The notes below the pieces were generated by a model. That model ran no database searches, was not told the DNA's origin, and saw only the letters and a list, made by a program, of their open reading frames with translations. A stretch of 64,000 nucleotides of DNA, from contig NZ_KB902363.1 of the NCBI RefSeq assembly GCF_000379525.1, positions 60,846-124,845 on the forward strand, given 5' to 3'. Below, piece by piece: positions 20,823-29,656 of this stretch. This DNA comes from Lamprocystis purpurea DSM 4197 (GTDB taxonomy: Bacteria > Pseudomonadota > Gammaproteobacteria > Chromatiales > Chromatiaceae). A program made the position numbers and the translations under genes. Position 1 is the stretch's first letter; each line of letters begins with the position of its first letter.

Positions 20823-21689
20823 TCACGCGCAGCGCAGGGCGTCCAGGATTTCGGCGAGCCGCCCCGCGCTGTCGTCGATGTCCTCCTGTGCGGCCAGCAC
20901 CGCCGTCGGGGCCGCGGTCACCTCGATGGTGTTGAGAATCAGGCGATCCTCCGAGTTGAAATGCTGCACCCACCAGAGGTTTTCGACCCGGGCGGTACTC
21001 ACCCGGCAACTCCCGTAGCCGCGCGACAGCAAGGTCACCGGCCCGGTGCCCAGGACCTGGCCGAGACAGCCCAGATCCTGCTCGGTCTGCGGCAGCAAGG
21101 TGAGATTCACGACATGGGCCAAGTCCCCTGGCCGATAACGCGCGGCCTGCGCATTGACCTCCGCCAGCACGCCGGGCGCATTCATCACGCCCGCAGGCCA
21201 GTGATCCGGGATGGGCGCCGCGGGGGGTGCTTCGCGAAAGGCTTCGGCGCGAACCAGGCCGGGCAGATCCGCAACCTCCAGCGAATGATTGGGCGTCACG
21301 GCGTTCTGGGGTCCGTCGGCATGAATCCACCAGACGCCCGCCAGCCGGGTTTCCTGAATGCGCGCGGCCCGCGGGCCGCTGATCAGTGCGCTGACCTCGC
21401 CGTCGCCCAGCGTCTGCTCGAGCAGCGCGCGGTTGGCCCCGTCCAGGTCGGACAGGTCGATCACCACCGGCGGCTCCGCCACCCGATGGGCGGCGAGCGC
21501 CTGCTGCAGCCGCTCCAGCAGGGCCAGTGCGGGGCCGCAGGCGCTGAGATCCTCCGCCGCCGGCAGCAGGGGGGGCTGATAGGTCGCCATCGTCTTGGGC
21601 ATGGGCAGATAGTCCAGGGCCGCCTCGTCCGGGTCAGGCGGTGGCGTGCCTGGACTTGCGAGGCCGGTCGTCAGCGGGATGGGGAACAT
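20823..21689 (-). CDS. hupH: Hydrogenase expression/maturation protein HupH (HyaF family)
   Basis: A HyaF/HupH family accessory protein that assists assembly of the uptake hydrogenase small subunit. The ATG at 21689, preceded by CGGAG, gives 288 residues beginning MFPIPLTTG; an upstream alternative adds 11 residues. The conserved C-terminal half includes LLSRGYGSCRVSTARVENLWW and NTIEVT, typical of the family. A 136-bp gap with a double-hairpin repeat separates it from hupF. Confidence 0.88.
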   Translation of the reverse strand: MFPIPLTTGLASPGTPPPDPDEAALDYLPMPKTMATYQPPLLPAAEDLSACGPALALLERLQQALAAHRVAEPPVVIDLSDLDGANRALLEQTLGDGEVSALISGPRAARIQETRLAGVWWIHADGPQNAVTPNHSLEVADLPGLVRAEAFREAPPAAPIPDHWPAGVMNAPGVLAEVNAQAARYRPGDLAHVVNLTLLPQTEQDLGCLGQVLGTGPVTLLSRGYGSCRVSTARVENLWWVQHFNSEDRLILNTIEVTAAPTAVLAAQEDIDDSAGRLAEILDALRCA

Positions 21690-21753
21690 GAGTGCGGCTC
21701 CGAAGGTGATGGTTGGTTCCAACAGGGGACGATCGGTCAGCTATTCGCTTGTG

Positions 21754-21860
21754 GGCCTCGATCAAGATTCCGGCGTGCGTAGTCAGGCCATCCTGGCCTG
21801 ACACCGTCAGGGCTGGAAGCCCTGACTACGCATGCCGCTGGCCGGGATTATTACGATCAA
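21754..21860. repeat. Double-hairpin repeat, copy 1
   Basis: A 51-bp core (21779-21829) makes two 9-bp hairpins, GTCAGGCCA-TCC-TGGCCTGAC and GTCAGGGCT-GGA-AGCCCTGAC, closed by GTAGTC/GACTAC. Outer inverted arms are GGCCTCGATCAAGATTCCGG (21754-21773) and a GCCGGGATTA...CGATCAA arm (21841-21860) that carries three extra bases compared with the copy at 24171. Its right part overlaps the 3' end of hupF. Confidence 0.85.
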
Positions 21861-22164
21861 AGTCCGCTTGGGCAACGCGCAGGAACTCGGGCAGTTGCGG
21901 CTCGCGGTCCACCAGGTCCGGGAAGAGGTGGTCAAATGCCTGGCCGGCCGCGGCGGCGTCGAGCGCGGCCAGGGCATCCAGTACCAGCCGGGCGCGGGCT
22001 TCGGTCAAGACTTCCCGGGCCGCCCCCTGAAATACCAGCAGCCAGGCGTTGGCCCGCTGTGCCCCGACCAGCCGGGTGTCGACCTGGATGCGCTCACCGG
22101 GCCCCTGGCACCAGGCCCAATAGGGGCCGGCCTCGATGACCTGCATGGGGACGCCGATGCACAT
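21826..22164 (-). CDS. hupF: HypC/HupF-family hydrogenase chaperone
   Basis: A small chaperone of the HypC/HybG/HupF family that delivers the Fe(CN)2CO centre or protects the large subunit. The 112-residue protein begins MCIGVPMQV, whose Cys2 is the essential ligand. Its ATG overlaps the hupD stop (ATGA). The last dozen residues (DFDRNNPGQRHA) are encoded by the right arm of the double-hairpin repeat, so the tail appears to be repeat-derived. Confidence 0.88.
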   Translation of the reverse strand: MCIGVPMQVIEAGPYWAWCQGPGERIQVDTRLVGAQRANAWLLVFQGAAREVLTEARARLVLDALAALDAAAAGQAFDHLFPDLVDREPQLPEFLRVAQADFDRNNPGQRHA

Positions 22165-22808
22165 CAGCAGGCTCCTGCCGCGGTCCGCACCCGTGGGTCG
22201 CCGTGGCGATAGGCAACGGCGGCACTGGGTCGGCCGGCCTCGTAGGCATCCAGGGCCAGGGCCGGGTCGGGCAGGTCCCGCAGCTGGTCATGGTTGTCCT
22301 CGTCCGCGTCGCTACCCGGTGCGCAGTGCACGCCAAACCCGACCAGATAGTCGCGAGCGAGCGCGATTGCAGGCGCGATGCGCGCTTTCACCTCGGGTCT
22401 GAGGCTCCCGCCGAAGTCGTCGAGTTCGACCGGCTGCACGCCGATCAGCAGCAGGTGTTCGGGGAACTCGCCCAGCAGGTCGGCCAGGGCCAGCACCTCC
22501 TGGAATCCGGTCTGATGCAGACTCATCTTCTTGGCGCCCATGAACTTGGGAACCTCGGCGCCCTCGACCCGTTTGAGCGCCCCCGCTGGCAGACCGTAAT
22601 CCACCGCATCGAAGACCACGAGCACATCCGCCCAGCGCACCTGATCCACCAGATAGATCCCCTGGGTCCCGCCGTCGAGCAGTCGCACGTTGGAGCCGAA
22701 GCGATAATTCGCGGCCAAGGTCTCCACCACGCGGACCCCGAACCCCTCATCGGCCCACAAGACATTGCCGATGCCCAGGATCAGCACGTTTAAATCAGGT
22801 TTCGGCAT
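22164..22808 (-). CDS. hupD: Hydrogenase maturation endopeptidase HupD
   Basis: The HyaD/HybD-type protease that removes the C-terminal tail of HupL after nickel insertion. Nickel-binding residues are visible in NVLWADEGFGV (Glu), VFDAVDYG (Asp) and KKMSLHQTGF (His). The 214-residue length includes a tail of about 40 poorly conserved residues. It is separated from hupC by 194 bp of REP-like sequence and overlaps hupF by four bases. Confidence 0.93.
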   Translation of the reverse strand: MPKPDLNVLILGIGNVLWADEGFGVRVVETLAANYRFGSNVRLLDGGTQGIYLVDQVRWADVLVVFDAVDYGLPAGALKRVEGAEVPKFMGAKKMSLHQTGFQEVLALADLLGEFPEHLLLIGVQPVELDDFGGSLRPEVKARIAPAIALARDYLVGFGVHCAPGSDADEDNHDQLRDLPDPALALDAYEAGRPSAAVAYRHGDPRVRTAAGAC

Positions 22809-22867
22809 GCGGATTTATCCACAGATGTCACAGACGTTCACAGATGAAGAAACACATCTATGTTTCT

Positions 22868-22977
22868 CGTTCCCACGCTCCAGCGTGGGAATGCCGTCCG
22901 GCCGCTCCAGCGGCCGGTGGCGCTACGCGACGGCTTCCGCGTCGCGACTTACTCCGACGCTGGAGCGTGGGCGCCAG
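22868..22977. repeat. REP-like palindrome cluster (TCCCACGCTCCAGCGTGGGA)
   Basis: Three palindromic pieces occur in a row: TCCCACGCTCCAGCGTGGGA (22871-22890), CCGGCCGCTCCAGCGGCCGG (22898-22917) and an inverse GACGCTGGAGCGTGGGC at about 22956-22972. This fills most of the 194-bp gap between hupD and hupC; no gene is present. Confidence 0.8.
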
Positions 22978-23002
22978 ATCATGCCTTCCACTATCCACTT
23001 CC

Positions 23003-23695
23003 CTAAGGCCGATCATCCTTGAACATCCGCCAGCCGCTGATCATGGTGCTGATCAGGCTTTGCCGCGACAGGATGTCCTCGCGGATGGCGGTATACACGT
23101 GCAGCATGACAAAGATCGTGATGATCCACATGCCCCAGTGGTGCCACATGCGCACGTCCTGGCTTTGTCCCACGAAGGGGATGACCCAGCCGAACCAGCG
23201 GTCCTGCCAACTACCGAGCCCGGTCTGCTCCGAGTAGAGCGCGAACCCGGTGAACATCATCACGATGCCGCCGACCGTGATGATGACGACCATGAACAGG
23301 TGAGCAAGCGGGTTGTGGCCAATATATTTACGCGGTTCCTGTTCCAGAAAGGCGTACCAGCGCACCTCGTGCCATAGCTCGCTCCAGAAGCGCCGCCGCC
23401 AGAATGGCAGGGCGAAGAGCTGGCGCGACCAGCGGTTGCCCACCATGGCCCAGTAAAGCCGGAAGAGGAAGCCCACCGCGAAGATGTAAGCCGCCGCGAA
23501 ATGGGCGAACCGGATGTACCCCATGAGGTAATGGTCGCTGGCCTCACCCGACAGGGTCGGCAGCGGGCTGCCGATGAGATAGCCGGAGACGGCCAGCACG
23601 GTGAGCGACAGGGCATTGATCCAATGCCAGGCGCGCAGCGGGGCCTCATAAACATAGACCGCGGTGCGCTTGACGGTCGGAACGGCGGTGTTCAT
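23003..23695 (-). CDS. hupC: Ni/Fe-hydrogenase b-type cytochrome subunit HupC
   Basis: A diheme membrane cytochrome that anchors HupSL and passes electrons from H2 to quinone. The 230-residue protein has four hydrophobic spans (about 25-45, 60-85, 130-155, 180-205) and histidines placed for heme binding in RAWHWINALS, IRFAHFAAAYIF and MWHHWGMWIITIFVMLHVYTA. In hup/hya operons this gene follows the large subunit; here 544 bp of repeats separate the two. Confidence 0.95.
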   Translation of the reverse strand: MNTAVPTVKRTAVYVYEAPLRAWHWINALSLTVLAVSGYLIGSPLPTLSGEASDHYLMGYIRFAHFAAAYIFAVGFLFRLYWAMVGNRWSRQLFALPFWRRRFWSELWHEVRWYAFLEQEPRKYIGHNPLAHLFMVVIITVGGIVMMFTGFALYSEQTGLGSWQDRWFGWVIPFVGQSQDVRMWHHWGMWIITIFVMLHVYTAIREDILSRQSLISTMISGWRMFKDDRP

Positions 23696-23867
23696 CGGTG
23701 CTGATCTCCGCGGTAAAGGGGGTGAAAGAACCGTTCGTTAATAGGCGAAACAAGTCCACTAGGGAACGCCGTTGGTATCGCTTTCGTTGTCGTTGTCGTA
23801 ATCGAGTTGATGATCCGCGCGAAGATGGCCGTGATCGTAATTTCGGTCACTTGGGCACACCGGGTAC

Positions 23868-23918
23868 GTAGTCAGGTCATCCTGGCCTGACATTGTCAGG
23901 GCTGGAAGCCCTGACTAC
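23868..23918. repeat. Double-hairpin repeat, copy 2
   Basis: A 51-bp core with the same two 9-bp hairpins as copies 1 and 3. Changes such as GTCAGGTCA in the first stem and ATTGTCAGG in the junction make it the most diverged copy; its outer arms are also degraded. Confidence 0.8.
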
Positions 23919-24067
23919 GCAGGCTCGCGCGTTGCTGGTCGGGATAACGATCGAGGCCCCGCCGTTCTAACGCCTGGCGGCCCGGTACGTCCAAGCGGCG
24001 GACTGAATCGAAATCCGGTCGACAGCGGGCCGCATATGCCCAAATCGAATCGTTTCTCCGATTACCA

Positions 24068-24191
24068 GGCCTCGATCAAGATTCCGGCCACTTGGGCTCG
24101 CCGGGTGCGTAGTCAGGCCATCCTGGCCTGACACCGTCAGGGCTGGAAGCCCTGACTACGCACGCCGCTGGCCGGGATTACGATCAAGGCC
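24068..24191. repeat. Double-hairpin repeat, copy 3 (most complete)
   Basis: The core 24109-24159 is identical to copy 1 and is bounded by imperfect inverted arms GGCCTCGATCAAGATTCCGG (24068-24087) and GCCGGGATTACGATCAAGGC (24171-24190). The full 124-bp unit is a mobile-looking palindrome. Confidence 0.85.
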
Positions 24192-24239
24192 GATTACGAC
24201 AACGACAACGATTGTTCAGTAACCGCGTCGGGCCCCGCC

Positions 24240-26030
24240 TCACCGCACCTTGACCCGCGTCAGTTCCTGCCCGTCCGGGCTCATGACATGGGTCGAGCAG
24301 GCCAGGCAGGGGTCGAAGCTGTGCAGGGTGCGCAGGATCTCCAGCGGCTGGTCGGCCACCGCCACCGGGGTGTTCAACAGCGCTGCCTCGAACGCACCGA
24401 TATTGCCCGCCGGGTCGCGCGGCGAACCATTCCAGGTGGTGGGGACCACCGCCTGATAGTTCTCGATGCGGCCGTTCTTGATCACGATCCAGTGCCCGAG
24501 CGCGCCGCGCGGGGCCTCGGTGGTACCGACCCCGCGAGCCTCGCGCGGCCAGGTGTCCGGGTCCCATTTGGTGATGTTGGCGGTGGCGCTGTCGCCGGCC
24601 TTGATGTTGGCGACCAGTTTGTCCTGGAAATAGCGCAGCTTGTGCACCGCCCAGGAGGCTTCCAGGCCGCGGGCGGCGGTGCGCCCCAGGGTGGAGAAGA
24701 GCGCCGCGACCGGGAGGTTCAGGTCGGTCAGCACCTTCTCGACCGGTTCCTTGAACTCTGGGGTGCCTTGGGCGTAGCCGATCACCCAGCGGGCCAGCGG
24801 ACCGACCTCCATGGCATGGCCGCGCCAACGCGGCGCCTTGATCCAGGAATACTTGGCGCCCTCGTCGATCTCCTGAATGTTGGTGCGCGTGCCCTTGGTG
24901 TTGGGGCCGAGCACGAAATTCGGTTCGGTCACGCCGTCCCAGGGGTGCAGGCCCTTGTTTTCATCCTTGTAGCTGTACCAGGAGTGGGCAACGAACTCCT
25001 GAATCTGCTCGGGGTCGCGCAGATTCACCTCGTGGACCTCGTTCAGGTTGCCGTTGATGACGGCCCCGCGCGGCAGCAGTTGGTTGGCCGCGGAATTGTC
25101 GTTGGCCCGCTCCGGGATGTCGCCGTAGGACATGACGGACTGGCTGGAGAGCCCGCCGCCGAAGGTCCAATCTTTGTAAAAGGACGCGATGGCCAGCAGG
25201 TCAGGGATGTAGACCTGATCGATGAAGTCGATGGTGCGGTCGATGATGGATGAGACCAGATTCAGCCGCTCCATGTTGATCGCGCCTACGGCCCCGGTGC
25301 CGTCGACATTGATCGCGCAGGGAACCCCGCCCACCAGCCAGTTGGGGTGGGGGTTCTTGCCGCCGTAGACGGTGTGGATTTTGACGATCTCGCGCTGGAA
25401 GTCGAGTGCCTCCAGATAGTGCGCGACCGCCATCAGGTTGGCCTCCGGCGGCAACTTGTAAGCCGGATTGCCCCAATAGCCGTTCATGAAGGGGCCGAGC
25501 TGCCCGGATTCCACGAAGCGCTTGAGCCGGTTCTGGACATCCCGGAACCAGCCCGGCGAGGATTGCGGCCAGGCCGAGATCGACTGGGCCAGGGTGGAGG
25601 TTGCCTTGGGGTCGGCCTTGAGTGCCGAGACCACATCCACCCAATCGAGCGCGTGCAGATGATAGAAGTGCACCAGATGGTCGTGTGACTGGAGCGTCAA
25701 CTGCATGATGTTGCGAATGGAGTTGGCGTTCTCCGGAATCTGGATGCCGAGCGCGTCTTCCACCGCCCGCACCGAGGTCAGCGCATGGGTGCCGGTGCAG
25801 ACACCGCAGATCCGCTCGGTGAAGGCCCAGGCGTCGCGCGGGTCACGGCCCTTGAGGATGACCTCGAGCCCGCGCCACATGGTGCCGCTGGACACCGCGT
25901 TGCGGATCACGTTGTTCTCATCCAGGTTCACCTCGCAGCGCAGATGACCCTCGATGCGGGTCACCGGGTCCACCACGATACGGGTGCCGGAATTGTCCAG
26001 GGTGAAGCCGTTGGGGGTCTGGATGCTCAT
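24240..26030 (-). CDS. hupL: Uptake [NiFe]-hydrogenase large subunit HupL
   Basis: The catalytic subunit carrying the Ni-Fe(CN)2CO site. The 596-residue precursor has the N-terminal motif [20 protein letters not shown] and the C-terminal DPCLACSTH, which supply the four cysteine ligands. The 15 residues after the final His ([15 protein letters not shown]) are the tail cut by HupD. Its ATG overlaps the hupS stop (ATGA). Confidence 0.98.
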   Translation of the reverse strand: MSIQTPNGFTLDNSGTRIVVDPVTRIEGHLRCEVNLDENNVIRNAVSSGTMWRGLEVILKGRDPRDAWAFTERICGVCTGTHALTSVRAVEDALGIQIPENANSIRNIMQLTLQSHDHLVHFYHLHALDWVDVVSALKADPKATSTLAQSISAWPQSSPGWFRDVQNRLKRFVESGQLGPFMNGYWGNPAYKLPPEANLMAVAHYLEALDFQREIVKIHTVYGGKNPHPNWLVGGVPCAINVDGTGAVGAINMERLNLVSSIIDRTIDFIDQVYIPDLLAIASFYKDWTFGGGLSSQSVMSYGDIPERANDNSAANQLLPRGAVINGNLNEVHEVNLRDPEQIQEFVAHSWYSYKDENKGLHPWDGVTEPNFVLGPNTKGTRTNIQEIDEGAKYSWIKAPRWRGHAMEVGPLARWVIGYAQGTPEFKEPVEKVLTDLNLPVAALFSTLGRTAARGLEASWAVHKLRYFQDKLVANIKAGDSATANITKWDPDTWPREARGVGTTEAPRGALGHWIVIKNGRIENYQAVVPTTWNGSPRDPAGNIGAFEAALLNTPVAVADQPLEILRTLHSFDPCLACSTHVMSPDGQELTRVKVR

Positions 26031-27148
26031 GAACGGTCCCCTGTCTGTTTTTTGCTCTCGCCGGGTTCACTGTCGCCGAAGGTGGCCGGTTTGCTGATGC
26101 GCTGGTAGGCGGAGACCGCCGCGTGGGCGGCCACGGCCGCGCCCACGGTGCCGGCCGCGACCAGACCCACGCGATCCGCGTTGGCCTCGATGCCGAAGAC
26201 CCGGGTGTCGGTGACATGATCGTAGAAACTGCCTTTGTCCCAGAAACCGTCCTCGGAGCAGCCGATGCAGCCGTGGCCGGACTGGATCGGGAAGGACACG
26301 CCGTTGTTCCAGCGCACGGTGGAGCAGGCGTTGTAGGTGGTCGGCCCCTTGCAGCCCATCTTGTAGAGACAATAGCCGCGACGCGCACCCTCGTCGTCCC
26401 AACTCTCGACGAACTGGCCGGCGTCGAAGTGCGGTCGGCGGTAACACTTGTCGTGGATACGCTGGCCGTAGAACATCTTCGGCCGGCCCTGGCGGTCCAG
26501 TTCGGGAATGCGCTCGAAGGTCAGCATGTAAGTAATGACCGCGGTCATCACCTCCGCGATCGGCGGGCAGCCCGGGACTTTGATGATGGGTTTGTCGTGG
26601 ATGACCTGATGGATCGGCACCGCGTGGGTGGGGTTGGGGTGCGCCGCCTGCACACAGCCCCAGGAGGCGCAAGAGCCCCAGGCGATCACCGCCTTGCAGT
26701 CGGCGGAGGCCTCTTTAAGCTGTTCGAGGAAGGGGCGCCCGCCGATGATGCAGGACATGCCGTCCTGGTTGAGCGGCGGGTTGCCCTCGACCGCCAGAAT
26801 ATAGTTTCCCCGGTACTTCTCGCGGATCTCTTGGATGATCGCCTCCGCCTGGTGGCCCGAGGCCGCCATGATGGTGTCGTCATAGTCCAGCGAGATCATG
26901 GATAGCACCACGTCCTTCACCAGCGGGTGGGCCGAGCGGATGAAGGACTCCGAGCAACAGGTGCACTCCAGCCCGTGGAGCCACAGCACCGGAATGCGCG
27001 GTTTGGTCTGCATGGCCTCTACGACCTGGGCGGCGGTCGCGGGGCTCAGACCCAGGGCCGCGGTCGTGAGGCTACAGAACTTCAGGAAACTGCGGCGGGT
27101 GATCCCCTGGCGCCGCATGACCTCATAGAAGGTCTCGGTGGTCGGCAT
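26027..27148 (-). CDS. hupS: Uptake [NiFe]-hydrogenase small subunit HupS (six-cysteine type)
   Basis: The Fe-S subunit that passes electrons from HupL to HupC. The 373-residue precursor has a Tat signal (TRRSFLKFC, residues 18-25). The proximal-cluster motif is CTCC (62-65) with Cys160 and Cys165 in WGSCASWGC; the two extra cysteines (Cys64 and Cys165 region) are the mark of the O2-tolerant, [4Fe-3S] group known from E. coli Hyd-1. Medial and distal cluster motifs ([26 protein letters not shown]) are intact, and a C-terminal membrane helix (about 325-350) is present. It is the first gene of the operon. Confidence 0.97.
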   Translation of the reverse strand: MPTTETFYEVMRRQGITRRSFLKFCSLTTAALGLSPATAAQVVEAMQTKPRIPVLWLHGLECTCCSESFIRSAHPLVKDVVLSMISLDYDDTIMAASGHQAEAIIQEIREKYRGNYILAVEGNPPLNQDGMSCIIGGRPFLEQLKEASADCKAVIAWGSCASWGCVQAAHPNPTHAVPIHQVIHDKPIIKVPGCPPIAEVMTAVITYMLTFERIPELDRQGRPKMFYGQRIHDKCYRRPHFDAGQFVESWDDEGARRGYCLYKMGCKGPTTYNACSTVRWNNGVSFPIQSGHGCIGCSEDGFWDKGSFYDHVTDTRVFGIEANADRVGLVAAGTVGAAVAAHAAVSAYQRISKPATFGDSEPGESKKQTGDRS

Positions 27149-27613
27149 CTGCTCATCCCCTCAAGGTAGTCGGCCGTCGGCGATGGCCGCGGCTGAGTGC
27201 GCAGCACGGATCAGCAAACCTCGGGCCAAGCGCCGGGCGAAGCGAAAGATAGAAGCTTAAACAGTAAGTTATTGCAAAGCGTCCGGACGGAGCGGCCTGT
27301 GTGTTGTCAAGTAGATAACCGGTTCTGTATCCGTATATGGCAATGTGATTGGCAACTGTCCAATGTGCCGGGCTGGTTTGCGGAAGGACGATCGTGCGCC
27401 GGTGCGCCACGACCTGGTCTGTCGTCCGGTCGCTGGCAAGGGGGCCGGGCCCCTGCTTTTTGTGCCGAAAACGCAACATTCGTCACGGGTGTCTCTTTTT
27501 TTTCTCGATCGTGTTGCAAAGGCTTCGTGCGTCCTCTATGATTAGCCCTGCAAAGCACGATTGCTTTTGGTTTATGCAGTCCTTGTTGCTAAATCCACAA
27601 CAGCGGAGATCAC
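27149..27613. promoter_or_regulatory. Divergent control region of hupS and the porin
   Basis: The 466-bp gap separates divergent hupS and porin genes and contains no gene. For the hupS side only a TTGACA-like box (minus strand, 27304-27309) was seen; no convincing -24/-12 sigma-54 promoter was found by eye, although HupR keeps the GAFTGA loop. The porin promoter is listed separately. Confidence 0.5.
27514..27542 (+). promoter_or_regulatory. Porin promoter
   Basis: TTGCAA (27514-27519) and TATGAT (27537-27542) with an ideal 17-bp spacer match the sigma-70 consensus well. Transcription would start near 27549, giving a leader of about 65 bases before the ATG at 27615. Confidence 0.6.
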
Positions 27614-27614
27614 G

Positions 27615-29348
27615 ATGAACAAGAAGTTACTCACCCTGGCAGTCGCTGCCGCCATGGCCGTCCCGGCCATCGCCTCTGCCGAAGCCATCCTCTACGGCAA
27701 GGTCAATGTTTCGCTCGACTATATTGATGTCGATCAGAACGCCACGTTCTTCCGTCCGGGCCGCCAAGTCGGGCCTCTATATAGCCTGAGTACTGCGCTG
27801 GGCAGCGGCGCTGATGCCACTGGTGCGTTGGGGACGTCTAGCCTTCTGTATCCGGATGCCGGTTTGCCTCCGGTACCACGGGATGGCGGGACCTACGCAG
27901 GTGATCCGGTTGTCGGATCTATTGCTTCCGGCTACCTGAGCGCGGATCAGACGAGCGCCTACTACTCGGCGGCGCAGGCCGCCTTGGGCCAGGGCAAGAC
28001 TGAGGCCGAGGCGCAGTTGGCCGGCGTAGCCGCAGCTCGCTATTACGATCCCAGCAACCCGTTCGCAGACGGTACCCCCGAGCGGAAGGCGCAGCTTGCC
28101 AACATCTTGGCTGCCACCGAGATGGGTTTTGCAGACGGCGGCGCGGACTTCGGTCTGGAGTCGATCGTCAACTACCAGGACTCGCAGATGGAGGCCCTGG
28201 GTCAGAACCTCAGCGTGGGCCTGATCACCCCGGAGGAGTACAACAACCGGGTGGCTGACCTGGAAGCGCTGTTGCCGCTCGCTGCCCGTACGGCCGCGCT
28301 CAGGGGCTACCGGGCTGGTACGGCCTTCAAGGGCTGGGGCATGGATCAGAGCTGGTTCGGCCCCGCCTCGCGCGTCGGTGTCAAGGGCTCCGAAGACTTG
28401 GGCAACGGCCTGAAGGCGGTCTACCAGATCGAACTCGGCGTCGACATGACCAACGCCTACCGCGATAATAATATCGTCAACGGTAACCGCGCCGATGGTT
28501 TTGCCTTCCGGAATACCTTCGTTGGCCTGGCCGGCGACTGGGGTACCTTCCTGCTGGGTCGTCACGACACCCCGCTGAAGATCTCCACCGGCAAGCTGGA
28601 TCTCTTCTCCGACACCCTGGCGGACTACAACAACACCGTCGGCTTCCAGGATCTGCGCGCCGACAGCGTCGTGGCCTATGTGTCCCCGAGTTGGAGCGGC
28701 TTCCAGTTCATGGCAGCCATCGTTCCGCAGGGCGGCGCGACCGCACTGGGCGTGTTCAACGAGGATGAAGACTCCATCGCCGGCGCCTACTCACTGGCCG
28801 CGATCTACAAGAACGGGCCTTTCTACGGGTCTGTTGCCTACGAGTCGCTGGAGGCCGAGAACTTTGCGGCTGACGATGCCAACTACGAGCTCCTGTACGG
28901 CGCCGGCATGACCGCCGAGTCCGACAACAAGTGGCGTGTCGGCTTGGGCCTGCTGGACTGGAACGGCTTCAGCCTGACCGCCCTATATGAAGATCGTGAG
29001 CACATCTATGGTGCCCCGGAAGATGCCGACGGCAATTTCTTCCAGGTGCAGGCCGGCTATGCATTCGGCAACAACATGATCAAGGCGATGTGGGGCCGTG
29101 CCGACCTGAACCGTTGCGCCGATCCGAACAATGTCGGCTTCCGCTACACCTGCCCGTCGAGCGCCCTGGGCGAGTACTTTGCGGAGAACATCCTGGTCCA
29201 GAACAGCGAGAAGAGTTCTTGGGCCGTCGGGTATGACTACAACTTCAGCAAGCGCACCACCGCGTTCGCCCTGTATACCCAGGTCACGGACAACATCGAG
29301 GATGCGGACTGGAGCGGCTTCTCGATCGGCATGATGCACAGCTTCTGA
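27615..29348 (+). CDS. Outer-membrane porin with a ~200-residue insertion
   Basis: A Gram-negative general porin (trimeric 16-strand barrel). The signal peptide MNKKLLTLAVAAAMAVPAIA with SAEA cleavage is followed by first strand ILYGKVNVSLDY. In relatives the motif SRVGVKGSEDLGNGLKAVYQ follows within about 20-30 residues; here it starts at residue 252. The stretch about 45-245 is an insertion rich in Ala, Gly and Tyr, partly helical (QAALGQGKTEAEAQLAGVAAA). The remaining barrel ends SGFSIGMMHSF with the C-terminal Phe needed for assembly. At 577 residues it is about 200 longer than usual. Confidence 0.85.
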   Translation: MNKKLLTLAVAAAMAVPAIASAEAILYGKVNVSLDYIDVDQNATFFRPGRQVGPLYSLSTALGSGADATGALGTSSLLYPDAGLPPVPRDGGTYAGDPVVGSIASGYLSADQTSAYYSAAQAALGQGKTEAEAQLAGVAAARYYDPSNPFADGTPERKAQLANILAATEMGFADGGADFGLESIVNYQDSQMEALGQNLSVGLITPEEYNNRVADLEALLPLAARTAALRGYRAGTAFKGWGMDQSWFGPASRVGVKGSEDLGNGLKAVYQIELGVDMTNAYRDNNIVNGNRADGFAFRNTFVGLAGDWGTFLLGRHDTPLKISTGKLDLFSDTLADYNNTVGFQDLRADSVVAYVSPSWSGFQFMAAIVPQGGATALGVFNEDEDSIAGAYSLAAIYKNGPFYGSVAYESLEAENFAADDANYELLYGAGMTAESDNKWRVGLGLLDWNGFSLTALYEDREHIYGAPEDADGNFFQVQAGYAFGNNMIKAMWGRADLNRCADPNNVGFRYTCPSSALGEYFAENILVQNSEKSSWAVGYDYNFSKRTTAFALYTQVTDNIEDADWSGFSIGMMHSF

Positions 29349-29392
29349 TGATTTAGAAGCCCGCCTTCGGGCGGTCAGGGATGGACCAAAAA

Positions 29393-29419
29393 ACGGGGCC
29401 TTCGGGCCCCGTTTTTTTT
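29393..29419 (+). terminator. Intrinsic terminator after the porin gene
   Basis: ACGGGGCC-TTCG-GGCCCCGT followed by eight Ts is a canonical terminator, 45 bp after the stop. A smaller GCCCGCC-TTCG-GGCGG hairpin precedes it (about 29359-29375). Confidence 0.93.
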
Positions 29420-29465
29420 GTTGAGGTGAATTCTACTTCGTTACCTTAAACCAAAGAAAAGCAGT

Positions 29466-29599
29466 GCTCACACAAAGACACAAAGAACACAAAGGTATTC
29501 AGCGCCACAGGTCGGTCTCGCAGGTCACCCGCGCGGTGATCGGCCTGACGATTTTCAGTGATTTGTTTTTCTTGGTGTTCTTTGTGTCTTTGTGTGAGC
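29466..29599. repeat. 134-bp element with perfect 25-bp inverted ends, copy 1
   Basis: The left arm 29466-29490 (GCTCACACAAAGACACAAAG...) is the exact inverse of 29575-29599. A second copy lies at 43296-43426, sharing the internal TTTTCAGTGAT box. It occupies the porin-rpiA intergenic region. Confidence 0.85.
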
Positions 29600-29656
29600 A
29601 ATTGCTTACGCCAAGGCGCCAAGAAATACAATACGGAAGTGTCTGGGCCGGCGCGG

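Larger units (their letters stand above)
23785..24210. repeat. GTTGTC-tract dispersed element, copy B (composite)
   Basis: It begins with two GTTGTC units (23786-23797) and ends with inverted GACAAC units (about 24196-24210). The inverted conserved segment (CAGCGGGCCGCATATGCCC... TTTCTCCGATTAC) lies near 24017-24066. Double-hairpin repeats copy 2 and copy 3 are nested on both sides of it. The whole fills the hupL-hupC gap (23696-24239), which holds no gene. Confidence 0.8.

Noticed and set aside
23696-24239. A missing hydrogenase gene (isp1/isp2 or hupI) in the hupL-hupC gap
   Set aside because: All three frames on the minus strand are interrupted and the sequence is accounted for by repeat copies.
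27149-27614. Sigma-54 promoter for hupS
   Set aside because: GGCAC-like strings occur, but the 10-bp spacing between GG and GC is not met by any candidate I found.
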